This document shows, piece by piece, positions 47,522 to 56,689 of a stretch of 64,000 nt of DNA. The notes under the pieces were generated by a model, which was not told the origin of the DNA, ran no database searches, and saw only the letters and a program-made list of their open reading frames with translations. This stretch comes from Kribbella sandramycini (GTDB lineage Bacteria > Actinomycetota > Actinomycetes > Propionibacteriales > Kribbellaceae), in the NCBI RefSeq assembly GCF_013131805.1, contig NZ_JABJRC010000008.1:186001-250000 (forward strand), in the 5' to 3' direction. Every line of letters starts with the position of its first letter. The first letter of the stretch is position 1. The position numbers and the translations under genes are program-made.

Positions 47522-48738
47522 CGGTTCTCCTCGTCCAGCAGCAACAGCTCGACCTGATCTCCGGCCCGGACCGACGTCACGTCCTCCGGCACCACGATCA
47601 GCGCGTTCGCCCGGCTCAGACCGCCGAGCAGGTGCGAGCCGTGCCCGCCGACTGTACTGGCCATCCAGCCCTCGTCGCCGGACCTGGCCGCAGCGCGGAC
47701 GAACTGCCGCTTCCCGGCCGGCGAGCTGAACCCGTCCAGCGACACTCCGCGCGCCAGGGCGCGCTGGTACGGCATCTGCCCCATCAGCTTGCGCAGCGCG
47801 GGCCGCACGAACACCTCGAACGACACGTACGCCGACACCGGGTTCCCGGGCAGCGTGAAGATCGGTACGTCGCCGAGCAGGCCGAAGCCCTGCGGCTTAC
47901 CCGGCTGCATGGCGACCTCGGGGAAGTCCACTGTCCCGGTCTGGCTCAGCACTTCCTTGACGATGTCGTAGGCGCCCTTGCTGACCCCGCCGGTGGTGAC
48001 TACGAGGTCGGCACGAGACAGCTGGTCGTTCAGCGTGTCCATGATCTTCTTCGGGTCGTCGTCGACGATGCCGACCCGGTAGACCTCAGCACCGGCGTCC
48101 CGTGCGCAGGCCGCCATCGTGTAGCTGTTGGAGTCGTAGATCTGCCCCTCACCCAGCGGACCGCCCAGCTCGCGCAACTCGGAGCCGGTCGACACCACGA
48201 CCACCCGCGGCCGCGGACGCGCCTTGACTCGTGCGCGACCGACAGCGGCCAGTACGGCGACCTGCCGCGGCCCGATCAGGGTGTCCCGACTCAGCACCTG
48301 CTGGCCGGCCTGAAGGTCCTCCGCGGCTCGGCGTACCGATCCGCCCAGCGGCGGCTGCTGTGTGATCCGGACGTGTACAGTGCCGCCGTCTGTCCACTCC
48401 ACCGGGACGACGCTGTCCGCGCCGCGCGGCATCGGCGCACCGGTCATGATCCGCACACAGGTCCCCGGAGTGACCACGATCGGCTCGCTGCGACCCGCCC
48501 GCTGCTCACCGACGACCGGCAGCGTGATGGCCGTCTCCGACGTCGCTCCGGCCAGATCCTCGGCCCGGACGGCGTACCCGTCCATGGCCGAGTTGTCGAA
48601 GCTCGGCAGACTCACCCCCGAGACGATGTCCTCGGCGAGCACCAGCCCGAGCGCTTCCAGCAGCGGTTGGTCGAACGCCGGCAGCGCGGTTAACCGCCCG
48701 AGCACAGCCTCCAGATGCTCATCAACACTCCGTCTCAC
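47518..48738 (-). CDS. moeA: MoeA/gephyrin-like molybdopterin molybdotransferase (Glp)
   Basis: A 406-residue three-domain MoeA protein. Motifs: SFDNSAMDGYAVR, RIMTGAPMPRGADSVVPVE, VVVVSTGSEL, DLVVTTGGVSKGAYD, and TLPGNPVSAYVSFEVF. MoeA inserts molybdate into adenylylated molybdopterin. In this conserved neighbourhood the protein is also called Glp and serves in cell division with GlpR and FtsZ; both uses are possible. GTG at 48738 is the best start, with AGGG nine bases upstream. Confidence 0.93.
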   Translation of the reverse strand: MRRSVDEHLEAVLGRLTALPAFDQPLLEALGLVLAEDIVSGVSLPSFDNSAMDGYAVRAEDLAGATSETAITLPVVGEQRAGRSEPIVVTPGTCVRIMTGAPMPRGADSVVPVEWTDGGTVHVRITQQPPLGGSVRRAAEDLQAGQQVLSRDTLIGPRQVAVLAAVGRARVKARPRPRVVVVSTGSELRELGGPLGEGQIYDSNSYTMAACARDAGAEVYRVGIVDDDPKKIMDTLNDQLSRADLVVTTGGVSKGAYDIVKEVLSQTGTVDFPEVAMQPGKPQGFGLLGDVPIFTLPGNPVSAYVSFEVFVRPALRKLMGQMPYQRALARGVSLDGFSSPAGKRQFVRAAARSGDEGWMASTVGGHGSHLLGGLSRANALIVVPEDVTSVRAGDQVELLLLDEENR

Positions 48739-48748
48739 GGAGTTGACC

Positions 48749-49222
48749 CTAGTCGGTACGGCGCTCCGGGTGCGCACCCCACACCATCCGGACGTCCGGC
48801 GCCCGCTCCTCGTTGGCCGCGCCGTCGGTACGCCGTACCTCGACGAAGCCGTGGGATCGGTAGAACGCCTGGGCGCGCGTGTTGGTCTGGAAAGTCCACA
48901 GTGCGAGCCCACCGGGCCGCAGATCCTTCGCCAGGTCGACCAGGGTCGATCCGACCCCTCGGCCGGCCAGCTCCGGCTCGACGTACAGCTGGTCGAGGTC
49001 GTCGCCGTCCAGCGTCAGCACCGCAACGATCCGGCCGTCGTCCAGGCCGACCCAGGTCTGGGCGTCCGGCAGCAGCACGTCTGCGAACCAGGTGGCGACC
49101 TGCTCCGGGGTGTGGATCGCCGGGGGTAGCTGCGAGCCCTCGGCATGCCGGGAGCGCCACCACACCTGCGCGGCCTCGTCGGTGTCGTACGGCTCCAGCG
49201 GCCGGATCAGCAGGTCGTCCAT
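48749..49222 (-). CDS. GNAT-family acetyltransferase
   Basis: A 157-residue GNAT domain: LLIRPLEPYDTDEAAQVWWRS, the acetyl-CoA loop LDQLYVEPELAGRGVGSTLVDLAKD and LWTFQTNTRAQAFYRSHGFVEV. The substrate is unknown. Its ATG shares one base with the UGPase stop (TGATG), and moeA starts ten bases after its end, so it is inside the galU-moeA operon. Confidence 0.9.
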   Translation of the reverse strand: MDDLLIRPLEPYDTDEAAQVWWRSRHAEGSQLPPAIHTPEQVATWFADVLLPDAQTWVGLDDGRIVAVLTLDGDDLDQLYVEPELAGRGVGSTLVDLAKDLRPGGLALWTFQTNTRAQAFYRSHGFVEVRRTDGAANEERAPDVRMVWGAHPERRTD

Positions 49223-50610
49223 CAGCCTTCGAGAACCGTGCCGTCCGCGATCAGCCGCCGCTCGCCGGCAGGAGCCTCGATCTCGACCTCACCGGTCACT
49301 GTGACGTCCTTACCGAACACCACATCGCCGCGGACCTCCAGCCGGTCCGCCCGGACCAGCGACGGCGCACCGGCCGCGAAGCGCGCGTCGAAGTCGGCCA
49401 GGATCCGGTAGTACTCCGGGTCGAGGTCGACGTACGGCTCGTCGCCCTCGTGGGTCGTGGTCAGGTCGCCCGCGTCGTCCAGCTCGTAGACATCCGAGCG
49501 CAGGACGAGCAGGTCGTTCGTGGTCTTCACCGGCTTGAAGCGGCTGCGGTCCACGATCACGGCCTGCGAACCCTCGAAGGTCTCGATCGCCGTCCCCATC
49601 CCGGTCTCCAGCTGGATGACCTTTGGCGACGTCGGGTCGGCCGGATCGACCGTCTTGCGGTTCACCAGGATCGGCAGGCCGAGGATGCCGTCGTGGCCAT
49701 CCATCAGCTCGGCCAGCCGGTCCAGATCGATCCAGAGGTTGTTGGTGTTGAACGTGCGGTGCCGGGTGACGTCCTGGAAGTACTTGGTGTCCTCATCGGC
49801 GACCTGGGCGCTGTCGCGCAGGATCAGGCGGCCGTCGGACTTCCGCACTGCGACGTGCCCGCCCTTGCGGTCGGACCGCGTCCGCCGGCAGACCTCCATA
49901 CCGAACGGGACATCGTGCTCGGCCATCCAGGCCGCGATCCGCGGGTCCGCGGTCGCACCGAGGTTGTCGGCGTTCGAAATGAACGCATGGCGGAAGCCGC
50001 GCTCGCGGAGCGCGCCGAGCGCGCCGGAGGCGACCAGCGCGGTGAAAAGGTCCCCGTGGCCGGGCGGGCACCACGCCAGCTCCGGGTCCGGCTCCCACTC
50101 GGCAGGGGTCAGGTCGTCGACCAGGAGCTTCGGCTCCATGTTCTGCAGGAAGTCCAGCGGGACACCGTCGACCGGAAGCCCGTCGTACTCGCCGAGGATG
50201 CGCAGCGACTCGTCGCGGGTGCGGAACGAGTTCATCAGGACCAGCGGCAGCGGTACGTCGTACTTGCGCCGGGTGCTCAGGATCTGCCGGGCGATGATGT
50301 CGAGGAAGCTGAGACCGTCCTTGACCGGCAGCGCGGACTTCGGCCCGGTGACGCCCATCGACGTACCGAGGCCGCCGTTGAGCTTGATCACCACCGTGCC
50401 GGACAGCGCGTCCCGCATGGCGTCGGTGTCGGAGTCCAGGTGGTCCAGGTGCGGCAGTTCGCCGACCGGCTCGATGTCGTCCTCGCGGATCTTCCCCTGC
50501 TGACCAGCCTCCAGCAGCCGGTAGTAGTGCGTGAACACCCGGATCGCGACATCCGCGACACCAGCGGCGCGCATCTTGTCCTGAGCCTGCTGTAACCCCG
50601 CCTCACTCAT
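49222..50610 (-). CDS. galU: UTP--glucose-1-phosphate uridylyltransferase, eukaryotic-type fold
   Basis: A 462-residue UDPGP-family enzyme making UDP-glucose from UTP and glucose-1-phosphate. The nucleotide loop is VVIKLNGGLGTSMGVTGPKSAL, with MNSFRT and WCPPGHGDLFTALVASG next, and a C-terminal left-handed beta helix (DRLEVRGDVVFGKDVTVTGEVEI). This is the eukaryote-like family rather than the short bacterial GalU. First gene of the galU-moeA-rimJ operon; divergent from the cyclo-ligase gene. Confidence 0.95.
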   Translation of the reverse strand: MSEAGLQQAQDKMRAAGVADVAIRVFTHYYRLLEAGQQGKIREDDIEPVGELPHLDHLDSDTDAMRDALSGTVVIKLNGGLGTSMGVTGPKSALPVKDGLSFLDIIARQILSTRRKYDVPLPLVLMNSFRTRDESLRILGEYDGLPVDGVPLDFLQNMEPKLLVDDLTPAEWEPDPELAWCPPGHGDLFTALVASGALGALRERGFRHAFISNADNLGATADPRIAAWMAEHDVPFGMEVCRRTRSDRKGGHVAVRKSDGRLILRDSAQVADEDTKYFQDVTRHRTFNTNNLWIDLDRLAELMDGHDGILGLPILVNRKTVDPADPTSPKVIQLETGMGTAIETFEGSQAVIVDRSRFKPVKTTNDLLVLRSDVYELDDAGDLTTTHEGDEPYVDLDPEYYRILADFDARFAAGAPSLVRADRLEVRGDVVFGKDVTVTGEVEIEAPAGERRLIADGTVLEG

Positions 50611-50744
50611 GCCTCCGCCTCGCTGGCGCTCGGCTCCGACAAGAGTGAGAACTCAGCTGTATCTTCTGTTCGTTCGCTGCGCTCACTCATGTGACAACCC
50701 TAGGGGACACGGGGTAATCGCAGTGTTAACCGCGTCACGCCGCC

Positions 50745-50750
50745 TACTAT
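50745..50750 (+). promoter_or_regulatory. -10 element six bases before a GTG start
   Basis: TACTAT ends six bases upstream of the GTG at 50757, which would give a leaderless transcript for the cyclo-ligase gene. No good -35 is visible. Confidence 0.45.
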
Positions 50751-50756
50751 CAGCGC

Positions 50757-51305
50757 GTGTTCCCGACGAAGACCGCCGCCCGGCAGCACTTCCTCGGCGC
50801 CCGCGCGAACCGGCCCGTGGAGGACCTGCTGCCGGCCGCCCGCGTGCTGCCGGCCGTGCAGAACGCGCAGCGCGTCGCCCTGTACGTCTCCCGCACACCC
50901 GAGCCTCCGACGGGCGCACTGATCGACTGGCTGCTCGCCGACGGGCATGAGGTGCTGCTGCCGATTCTGTACGCCGACAACGACCTGGGCTGGGGTGTCG
51001 CACCCGGAGCGGCCGATCTGGTTCCGGGGCGGCTCGGGATGTCCGAGCCCCGGATCGACTTGGGCTCGTTCGCGATCAGCACCGCGGATCTGATCATCTG
51101 CCCGGCTGTCGCGGTCGCCCGGGACGGAGTCCGGCTGGGGCGCGGCGGCGGGTCCTACGACCGCGCACTGACCCGCGCAACCGCCGGCACGCCGATCTGG
51201 GCCGCGGTGTACGACTCCGAGGTCGTCGACACCCTGCCCGCCGACCCGCACGACCACCTCGTGCAGGCGGCTCTGACACCTGGCGGTCTGGTCCCGGTCG
51301 GCTAG
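50757..51305 (+). CDS. 5-formyltetrahydrofolate cyclo-ligase family protein
   Basis: A 182-residue enzyme converting 5-formyl-THF to 5,10-methenyl-THF with ATP. The C-terminal signature GVRLGRGGGSYDRAL is intact, as is ADLIICPAVAVARDG. Length is normal. GTG at 50757 directly follows a -10-like element, so it is probably leaderless. Divergent from galU, as is common in actinobacteria; convergent with the acylase gene. Confidence 0.93.
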   Translation: MFPTKTAARQHFLGARANRPVEDLLPAARVLPAVQNAQRVALYVSRTPEPPTGALIDWLLADGHEVLLPILYADNDLGWGVAPGAADLVPGRLGMSEPRIDLGSFAISTADLIICPAVAVARDGVRLGRGGGSYDRALTRATAGTPIWAAVYDSEVVDTLPADPHDHLVQAALTPGGLVPVG

Positions 51306-51317
51306 CGCTCGGGTCGC

Positions 51318-53879
51318 CTAGCGCTCCGGGTTGGCCGTGAACGTCAGCGTGTGCTCGCGTTTGGCCTCCACCGCGCCGCGGCTGAACGCCCAGGGCAGCG
51401 TCTCGCCCTTGACCCACAGCTCCGTCTGATCGGTGTAGTTCGACGCGAACGCATGGCCGGAGACACCGGTCAGATTGATCCAGCGCGACTTGTCGAAGTC
51501 GGACAGGTCCACCACCATGCGCATCGACGGCGTCGACGTCACGGTGTAGCCGACCGATGCGTCCCAGCCGGTCGCGTCGACGATCGACGTACCGCCGCCG
51601 AGCTCGTACGGGCCGCGGTTGAACAGCTTCTCGACCACTCCGATGCCGGACGTGCCCAGCGTCTGGTTGGTCAGCGTCAGCTTGTGCAGCCGGCCCCACT
51701 GCCAGTTCGAGGGCTCCCGGGCCATCTTCTTGGTGATCTCGGTACGCGCGTCGATCATCGACTGCCGGAGGATGTCGTCCCGGCTCTCGACCTGCGGCGT
51801 CCGGGTGTCGTCCCAGAAGGCGCTGTTGGGCTGGCCGAGCAGCGTGTGCAGGACCTCCACCCACCGGGAGCCGCCGTCCGGCCAGGTGTCCTTCGGCAGC
51901 TGGTCGTGGAACGTCTGGGAGAGCAGGTTGCGCCAGACGACGTTGAAGTACGCCGCGGGGGCGGAGTCGGCCGGCTGCGTGAAGTCCCAGCCCTTCAGGG
52001 TGTCCTGGCCCTGCCGCTCGAAGGCGTCGTTGATCCCGATCTTCAGCAGGTACGGGACGAGCATCTCGGCGGCGCGGTTCTTGGTGTCGAGCTGGATCGA
52101 CGCCATCTCGTTCGGGTCCAGCTTCCCGGCGGCCTTGATCCGGTCCAGGATCTGCTGCGAGCGATAGCCGTAGTCCCAGTTGTCGCTCAGGAAGTACGGG
52201 TAGGACTTCGGGACGACGGCCTGGTTCGCGGTGACGATGATGCCGTCGTCGGGGTCGTACTCGGTCGGCAGCGCGTCGAACGGGATGTAGCCGTTCCAGT
52301 CGTTCCGCGGGTCCCAGCCGGCGACCGGCCACTTACCGCTGGCGACGCGCCGGATCGGCACCAGGCCGGGCGCCTGGTAGCCGATGTGCCCGTCCTTGTC
52401 GGCGTACACGAGGTTCTGCGCAGGGACCTCGAAGAGCTTGGCCGCGTCGCGGAACTGATTCCAGTTCTGGGCGCGGTTGATCGCGAACACGGCGTCCATG
52501 GTGCGGCCCGGTTTCAGCGCCGTCCACTGCAGGGCGACGCCGTACCCCTGGGGGGATTTCTCCCGGCCCGCATCCCGCTCACGCCCAGCAGCCAGCTCGC
52601 CGACCCGGCGCTCGTCGTCCGCGACGTCGGACAGCAGCGGACCGTGCCGGGACTCGCGCACGGTGATCTTGACCGGCTCGTCCTGACCGGCGACCTGGAA
52701 GGTTTCCTCGCGCTTGGTCAGCGGCTTCCAGCGGTTGTTGTAGAGGACGTTGTCGCCGTCGAGCTTCTCCAGGTACAGGTCCTGGACGTCGGGATCGAGG
52801 TTGGTGAAACCCCAGGAGATCGAGTTGTTGTGCCCGATCACGACGCCGGGCAGACCGGAGAAGCTGAACCCGGAGACGTCGTACGGGCAGGCGCGGTTGA
52901 CCGACTTGCAGTGCAGACCGACCTGCGACCAGATGCCCGGCATGGTGGCGCCCAGATGCGGGTCGTTGGCCAGCAGGGGTTTACCGGTGTCGGTGTGCTC
53001 ACCGGACACGACCCACGAGTTCGAACCGATGCCGTCGCCCTGGCCGAGCAGCTGCGGCAGGCCCTTGACCACCTTGTCGACCGAATCCAGCGACTTGAGC
53101 AGCTCCTTGGTCAGCATCCCGCGGCGTACCTCGCCGGTGGCCGGCGCCGTGCTGAACTTGCCGTCCGCCGAGACCGAGGCACTGGCGACGATCGGCTCGT
53201 TGCGGTCGTACGGGTACGGCGGGTAGAGCACGTCGACGCTCTTCGACGGCATCGCCGCCAGCAGCTTGGTGCGGGTGATCTCCTCGCCCAGATTGCCGCC
53301 GAGATCCCAGGCCATCGCCTTCAGCCAGGCCAGCGAGTCGGTCGCGTTCCACGGCTCCGGGCGGTAGTCGCGGCGGCCGTTCGGGTCGAGGCCGATCACG
53401 GCGTACTCGAGACTGAGACCGGAGCCGCTGTGCTTGTCGAGGTAGGCGTTCACACCGCGGGCGTAGTCGTCCAGGTACTGCCGGGTGGCCGGGCTGAGCA
53501 GTTTGAGCTCCCGCTCCGCGACCCGGCGCCAGCCGAGCGTCCGGACGAACTTGTCCGTCTCGAGCGCGGTCTTGCCGAACAGCTCGCTGAGCCGGCCGGC
53601 CGTCACGTGGCGGCGGAAGTCCATCTCGAAGAACCGGTCCTGCGCGTGGACGTAGCCTTGCGCGGCGAACAGGTCGGACGGGCTCTGGGCGTAGATCTGG
53701 GGGATGCCGTTCGCATCCCGGACGACCTCGACGTCGGCGTCCAGCCCCGCGAGCTCGACGTTGCCGTCGTACGTCGGGAACGAGTGACGGACGACGAAAA
53801 CAGCGGTACCGGCGATGACCACGAGGACCGTGGCGAAGGCGATACCGCAGATGATGACGGCTCGAAGCAGGCGACGCAC
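51318..53879 (-). CDS. Penicillin acylase family N-terminal-nucleophile hydrolase
   Basis: An 853-residue precursor. An N-terminal membrane anchor or signal (LRAVIICGIAFATVLVVIAGTAVFVV) precedes the alpha-chain region (VEVVRDANGIPQIYAQSPSDLFAAQGYVHAQDRFFEMDFRRH). The autocleavage site is in GIGSNSWVVSGEHT, whose Ser becomes the nucleophile of the beta chain; the oxyanion Asn is likely in TANQAVVP. Family members hydrolyse beta-lactams, acyl-homoserine lactones or other amides; specificity is not evident. GTG at 53879 is chosen. Confidence 0.93.
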   Translation of the reverse strand: MRRLLRAVIICGIAFATVLVVIAGTAVFVVRHSFPTYDGNVELAGLDADVEVVRDANGIPQIYAQSPSDLFAAQGYVHAQDRFFEMDFRRHVTAGRLSELFGKTALETDKFVRTLGWRRVAERELKLLSPATRQYLDDYARGVNAYLDKHSGSGLSLEYAVIGLDPNGRRDYRPEPWNATDSLAWLKAMAWDLGGNLGEEITRTKLLAAMPSKSVDVLYPPYPYDRNEPIVASASVSADGKFSTAPATGEVRRGMLTKELLKSLDSVDKVVKGLPQLLGQGDGIGSNSWVVSGEHTDTGKPLLANDPHLGATMPGIWSQVGLHCKSVNRACPYDVSGFSFSGLPGVVIGHNNSISWGFTNLDPDVQDLYLEKLDGDNVLYNNRWKPLTKREETFQVAGQDEPVKITVRESRHGPLLSDVADDERRVGELAAGRERDAGREKSPQGYGVALQWTALKPGRTMDAVFAINRAQNWNQFRDAAKLFEVPAQNLVYADKDGHIGYQAPGLVPIRRVASGKWPVAGWDPRNDWNGYIPFDALPTEYDPDDGIIVTANQAVVPKSYPYFLSDNWDYGYRSQQILDRIKAAGKLDPNEMASIQLDTKNRAAEMLVPYLLKIGINDAFERQGQDTLKGWDFTQPADSAPAAYFNVVWRNLLSQTFHDQLPKDTWPDGGSRWVEVLHTLLGQPNSAFWDDTRTPQVESRDDILRQSMIDARTEITKKMAREPSNWQWGRLHKLTLTNQTLGTSGIGVVEKLFNRGPYELGGGTSIVDATGWDASVGYTVTSTPSMRMVVDLSDFDKSRWINLTGVSGHAFASNYTDQTELWVKGETLPWAFSRGAVEAKREHTLTFTANPER

Positions 53880-54072
53880 GGACCCAACCGTAGAGAATCC
53901 GGCCCAAGGCCCCAAATGGGGACCACGGAACTTTGCGTTGCTCTGCGTTCCGGCGGCGCTGCGGAGCGGTGTTCAGGCGGGCGCGACGGGCAGAGTTGGA
54001 ATACTTCGGGTCGCTGACGCATTATTAGCAGTCGAGTAGTAGGAGTGCCAGCGGCCTGAAGGGAACCCAACC

Positions 54073-54426
54073 GTGCCCACGTACCAGTACCAGTGCACCG
54101 ACTGCGGTGAGGCGCTCGAGGTGCGGCAGAGCTTCACCGACGACGCGCTGACCGTCTGCCCCGCGTGCCAGGGCTCGCTGCGGAAGGTCTTCAACGCGGT
54201 GGGCGTGGTCTTCAAGGGCTCGGGTTTCTACCGCACGGACAGCCGCTCCTCGGGCAAGGGCTCGATCCCGGCCAAGCCGGAGTCCTCGGCGTCCGGCTCG
54301 TCGTCGTCTTCCTCCTCGTCGTCGGAGTCGAAGCCGAAGTCGTCCTCGTCGGAGTCGAAGTCCTCGGGTTCCTCCTCCTCGTCGGGCTCGTCCGGCGGCT
54401 CTTCCTCGAGCACCAGCGCGGCCTGA
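54073..54426 (+). CDS. FmdB-family zinc ribbon protein with Ser-rich tail
   Basis: A 117-residue protein. Residues 1-55 are the FmdB/CxxC-CxxC zinc ribbon (PTYQYQCTDCGEALEV ... TVCPACQGSLRKVFNAVGVVFKGSGFYRTD). The rest is a low-complexity Ser/Lys/Glu tail with long Ser runs. GTG at 54073 is preceded by GAAGGGAA. The regulatory role often given to FmdB is not well established. It stands before the SAF-domain and mscL genes, a conserved order in actinobacteria. Confidence 0.9.
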   Translation: MPTYQYQCTDCGEALEVRQSFTDDALTVCPACQGSLRKVFNAVGVVFKGSGFYRTDSRSSGKGSIPAKPESSASGSSSSSSSSSESKPKSSSSESKSSGSSSSSGSSGGSSSSTSAA

Positions 54427-54481
54427 TTTTCCCCTGTGGACAACTGAAATCGGGGTGCCGGAGACCCATATGTTCTCCGGC

Positions 54482-55087
54482 ATGACAATCCCTTCGTTCC
54501 TTCGTGACCTGTCCCGCGTCCTCCGCCGGCGCCGTCGGCTGCTGGCCGGCCTCGCCGCCGCGGCCGCCGTCTATCTCGGTCTGACCAGCCTCGCGCCCGC
54601 TCCCCCGCCGACCGTCCCCGTCCTCGCCGCCGACCGCGATCTACCAGGCGGCGTCGTGCCCGACGCGCTGCGAACAATCCGGCTCCCCGTCGACGCCGTG
54701 CCCAGCGGCGCGCTGACACCTGGCGCAGATCTGTCGAAACGCGTGCTGAGTGGGCCGATTCGAGCCGGTGAGCCGCTCACCGACGTCCGCTTCCTCGGCC
54801 CGCCGCTGGTTCCGGCCGGCCTGGTGGCCTACCCGTTCCGAATCGACGACTCCGATATCGGCGCGCTGCTGCGCGTGGGCGATCGCCTCGACCTCTACAC
54901 CGGCACGAGTACGGCGACCGATTCGGCCGGCCTCGCGGCGTCCAGTGTCCGCGTGATCGCGCTGCCGAAGTCGATGTCCACCGGCGCCCTGATCGTGGTC
55001 GGCGTCCCGCGCTCGATCGCCGCCAGACTGGCCCAGGCCACAACGAACTCCAGAATCTCGGTCGCCCTGACACCGGACACGAGTTGA
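54482..55087 (+). CDS. SAF-domain (CpaB/RcpC-like) membrane protein
   Basis: A 201-residue protein. One N-terminal membrane helix (LLAGLAAAAAVYLGLTSL) follows a basic stretch, then a SAF domain (PVLAADRDLPGGVVPDALRTIRLPVDAVPSGA, with LSKRVLSGPIRAGEPLTDVRFL) and an RcpC-like C-terminal part. CpaB proteins stabilise Flp/Tad pilus secretins, but no tad genes are seen here, so the role is unclear. 55 bases after the FmdB gene. Confidence 0.85.
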   Translation: MTIPSFLRDLSRVLRRRRRLLAGLAAAAAVYLGLTSLAPAPPPTVPVLAADRDLPGGVVPDALRTIRLPVDAVPSGALTPGADLSKRVLSGPIRAGEPLTDVRFLGPPLVPAGLVAYPFRIDDSDIGALLRVGDRLDLYTGTSTATDSAGLAASSVRVIALPKSMSTGALIVVGVPRSIAARLAQATTNSRISVALTPDTS

Positions 55088-55203
55088 TCACGGGGCGAAC
55101 ATTCGACGACACGATGGGTAGTTGTGCGGCGCGGTCTCTCGCGTGACCAGCAGCGCGGTCCTACGTTGACTCGGGTACATCACCCGTTCGTGGAGGCACC
55201 GCA

Positions 55204-55596
55204 ATGCTCAAGGGCTTCAAAGAATTCATCATGCGTGGGAACGTCGTCGACCTCGCCGTCGCCGTCGTCATCGGCGCCGCTTTCGGCAAGATCATCACCG
55301 CCGTCGTCGACGGCCTGATCAACCCGTTGGTCGCCGCCATCTTCGGAAAGCCGAGCCTCTCCGAGGCGATGGTGTTCTACGTCAATGACGCCAAGTTCTC
55401 GATCGGCCTGATCGCGCAGGAGGCGCTCAACTTCCTGTTCGTCGCCGCCGCGGTCTACTTCTTCATCGTGTACCCGCTGAACAAGCTGGCCGAGCGTCGT
55501 CGGCGCGGCCAGGAGCCGGAGCCCGCGGACGATCCGCTGACCACCGACCAGCAGCTGCTGACCGAGATCCGCGACGCCCTGCGCGCCCGCCCCTGA
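55204..55596 (+). CDS. mscL: Large-conductance mechanosensitive channel
   Basis: A 130-residue channel subunit that opens on hypo-osmotic shock. KGFKEFIMRGNVVDLAVAVVIGAAFGKIITAVVDGLINPL is the MscL signature through the first membrane helix; the second helix is LNFLFVAAAVYFFIVYPLN, then a charged cytoplasmic helix. Forms a homopentamer. GGAGG lies nine bases upstream. Confidence 0.97.
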   Translation: MLKGFKEFIMRGNVVDLAVAVVIGAAFGKIITAVVDGLINPLVAAIFGKPSLSEAMVFYVNDAKFSIGLIAQEALNFLFVAAAVYFFIVYPLNKLAERRRRGQEPEPADDPLTTDQQLLTEIRDALRARP

Positions 55597-55610
55597 TCGA
55601 ACTCGCGACT

Positions 55611-55635
55611 CCCGGGGAGCTCATCCCTCCCCGGG
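55611..55635. terminator. Terminator between mscL and the small gene
   Basis: CCCGGGGAG and CTCCCCGGG form a nine-pair stem with a seven-base loop, between convergent genes. Confidence 0.75.
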
Positions 55636-55671
55636 TCCGCTAGCAGCTCACTGGCACTTCGTCCGGCCGGG

Positions 55672-55812
55672 TCAGCCGTGGTGCGGCGGGACCTCGCGCA
55701 GGATGCGTTCGTCGTCGTCGCTGCTGAAGTCGTTGTCACCCCAGGTCCGCGGGTCGTCGTCGCGGGTTCCTTCGGGCAGCAGCGGCTCGTCGTCCTCGTA
55801 CGGGCTCGTCAT
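55672..55812 (-). CDS. Small acidic protein, 46 residues
   Basis: An open frame of 46 codons: it begins MTSPYEDDEPLLPEGTRDDD and ends ERILREVPPHHG. Twelve or more acidic residues and a C-terminal PPHHG resemble short conserved actinobacterial proteins ending in RPPHH/WG. Codon third positions are strongly GC, as in real genes here. The start is ATG; a clear ribosome site is lacking (GGACC). It lies 37 bases past the mscL terminator on the opposite strand. Function unknown. Confidence 0.65.
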   Translation of the reverse strand: MTSPYEDDEPLLPEGTRDDDPRTWGDNDFSSDDDERILREVPPHHG

Positions 55813-55829
55813 GGGTCCAGATTACCGAG

Positions 55830-56513
55830 TCAGCGGGGGTCGCCGGGGCCTAGTTCACGCGGTTGCTCGGCGACGATCTGCCCCTGGACGGCACCGGGGT
55901 CGAGATGTGATCCGGACGCCGCGGCGGCCTGGAGCAGCGGCTGGATCCCCGGCTCGCCGACCCAGCGGTCGCCGAGCACGCACCAGGCGGTCAGCACCGA
56001 CAGCGTCGGCGCGGTCAGGCCGGCGATCCGCAGCGGCTCGGCTTCCATGAAACCGAAGTTGATCATCCAGTTCGCCGGATCGGGATAGAACTCCTGGACG
56101 GAGTTGTAGTAGAAGCTCAGCCAGCCACGGCCGGGCAGCTGGGTCAGGATCCGGTAGTTCGTCGCGACCGTCGGCACTTCCTGCAGGTCGCGCCACATCA
56201 GTTCGGTGTTGCGTTTGGCCACGGCCTTGCGGTTCATGTTCACGGCAGCATTCGCGGCCAGCGCGCCCATGACCAAAGCGGGGTGGCCGATGAAGAAACC
56301 ACCACTGTGCGTGTAGCGACCGCTGCCGCGGTACAACCGCGAGTAGTGGGTCTGCGTGTGCACGTAGGGCACCTCGCCCGGCTCCAGCACCAGGCCGTAG
56401 ATCGTCAGCGGCTGTGGCTGGTTCCCGGCCAGGAGCCAGCGCGCCCAGTCGATACCGAGCTGCCATTCCTCGCGCTGGCGCTGTTCGAGTGCGCCTTTCT
56501 GGTTCCGGGCCAC
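55830..56513 (-). CDS. Conserved hypothetical protein
   Basis: A 227-residue protein without signal peptide. The N-terminal half carries Tyr/His-rich text (YVHTQTHYSRLYRGSGRYTHSGGFFIGHPALVMGALAANAAVN), with a possible short membrane-associated helix at GHPALVMGALAANAAVN; the middle has FYYNSVQEFYPDPANWMINF. I do not recognise a family. GTG at 56513 follows TACGAT by eight bases, compatible with a leaderless message. It is immediately upstream of the small acidic gene on the same strand. Confidence 0.75.
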   Translation of the reverse strand: MARNQKGALEQRQREEWQLGIDWARWLLAGNQPQPLTIYGLVLEPGEVPYVHTQTHYSRLYRGSGRYTHSGGFFIGHPALVMGALAANAAVNMNRKAVAKRNTELMWRDLQEVPTVATNYRILTQLPGRGWLSFYYNSVQEFYPDPANWMINFGFMEAEPLRIAGLTAPTLSVLTAWCVLGDRWVGEPGIQPLLQAAAASGSHLDPGAVQGQIVAEQPRELGPGDPR

Positions 56514-56689
56514 GGCACAGCATCGTAGTCGGGAAACGGCGTACAGTGCCTGCGCGTTACAGAACCGGCTCGGTTGCCCCACGATCCCGGGGCGTGACCG
56601 GAACGACGCGCCGCCGTGATCGTTTGGCACGCGCTATGAGACTCCGTTCAACCATCATGGGTGGCCTTGCCAACCGGAAGGACCCAGTC

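Noticed and set aside
51351-54017. 888-codon open frame on the plus strand
   Set aside because: Mirror of the penicillin acylase gene; no recognisable protein features.
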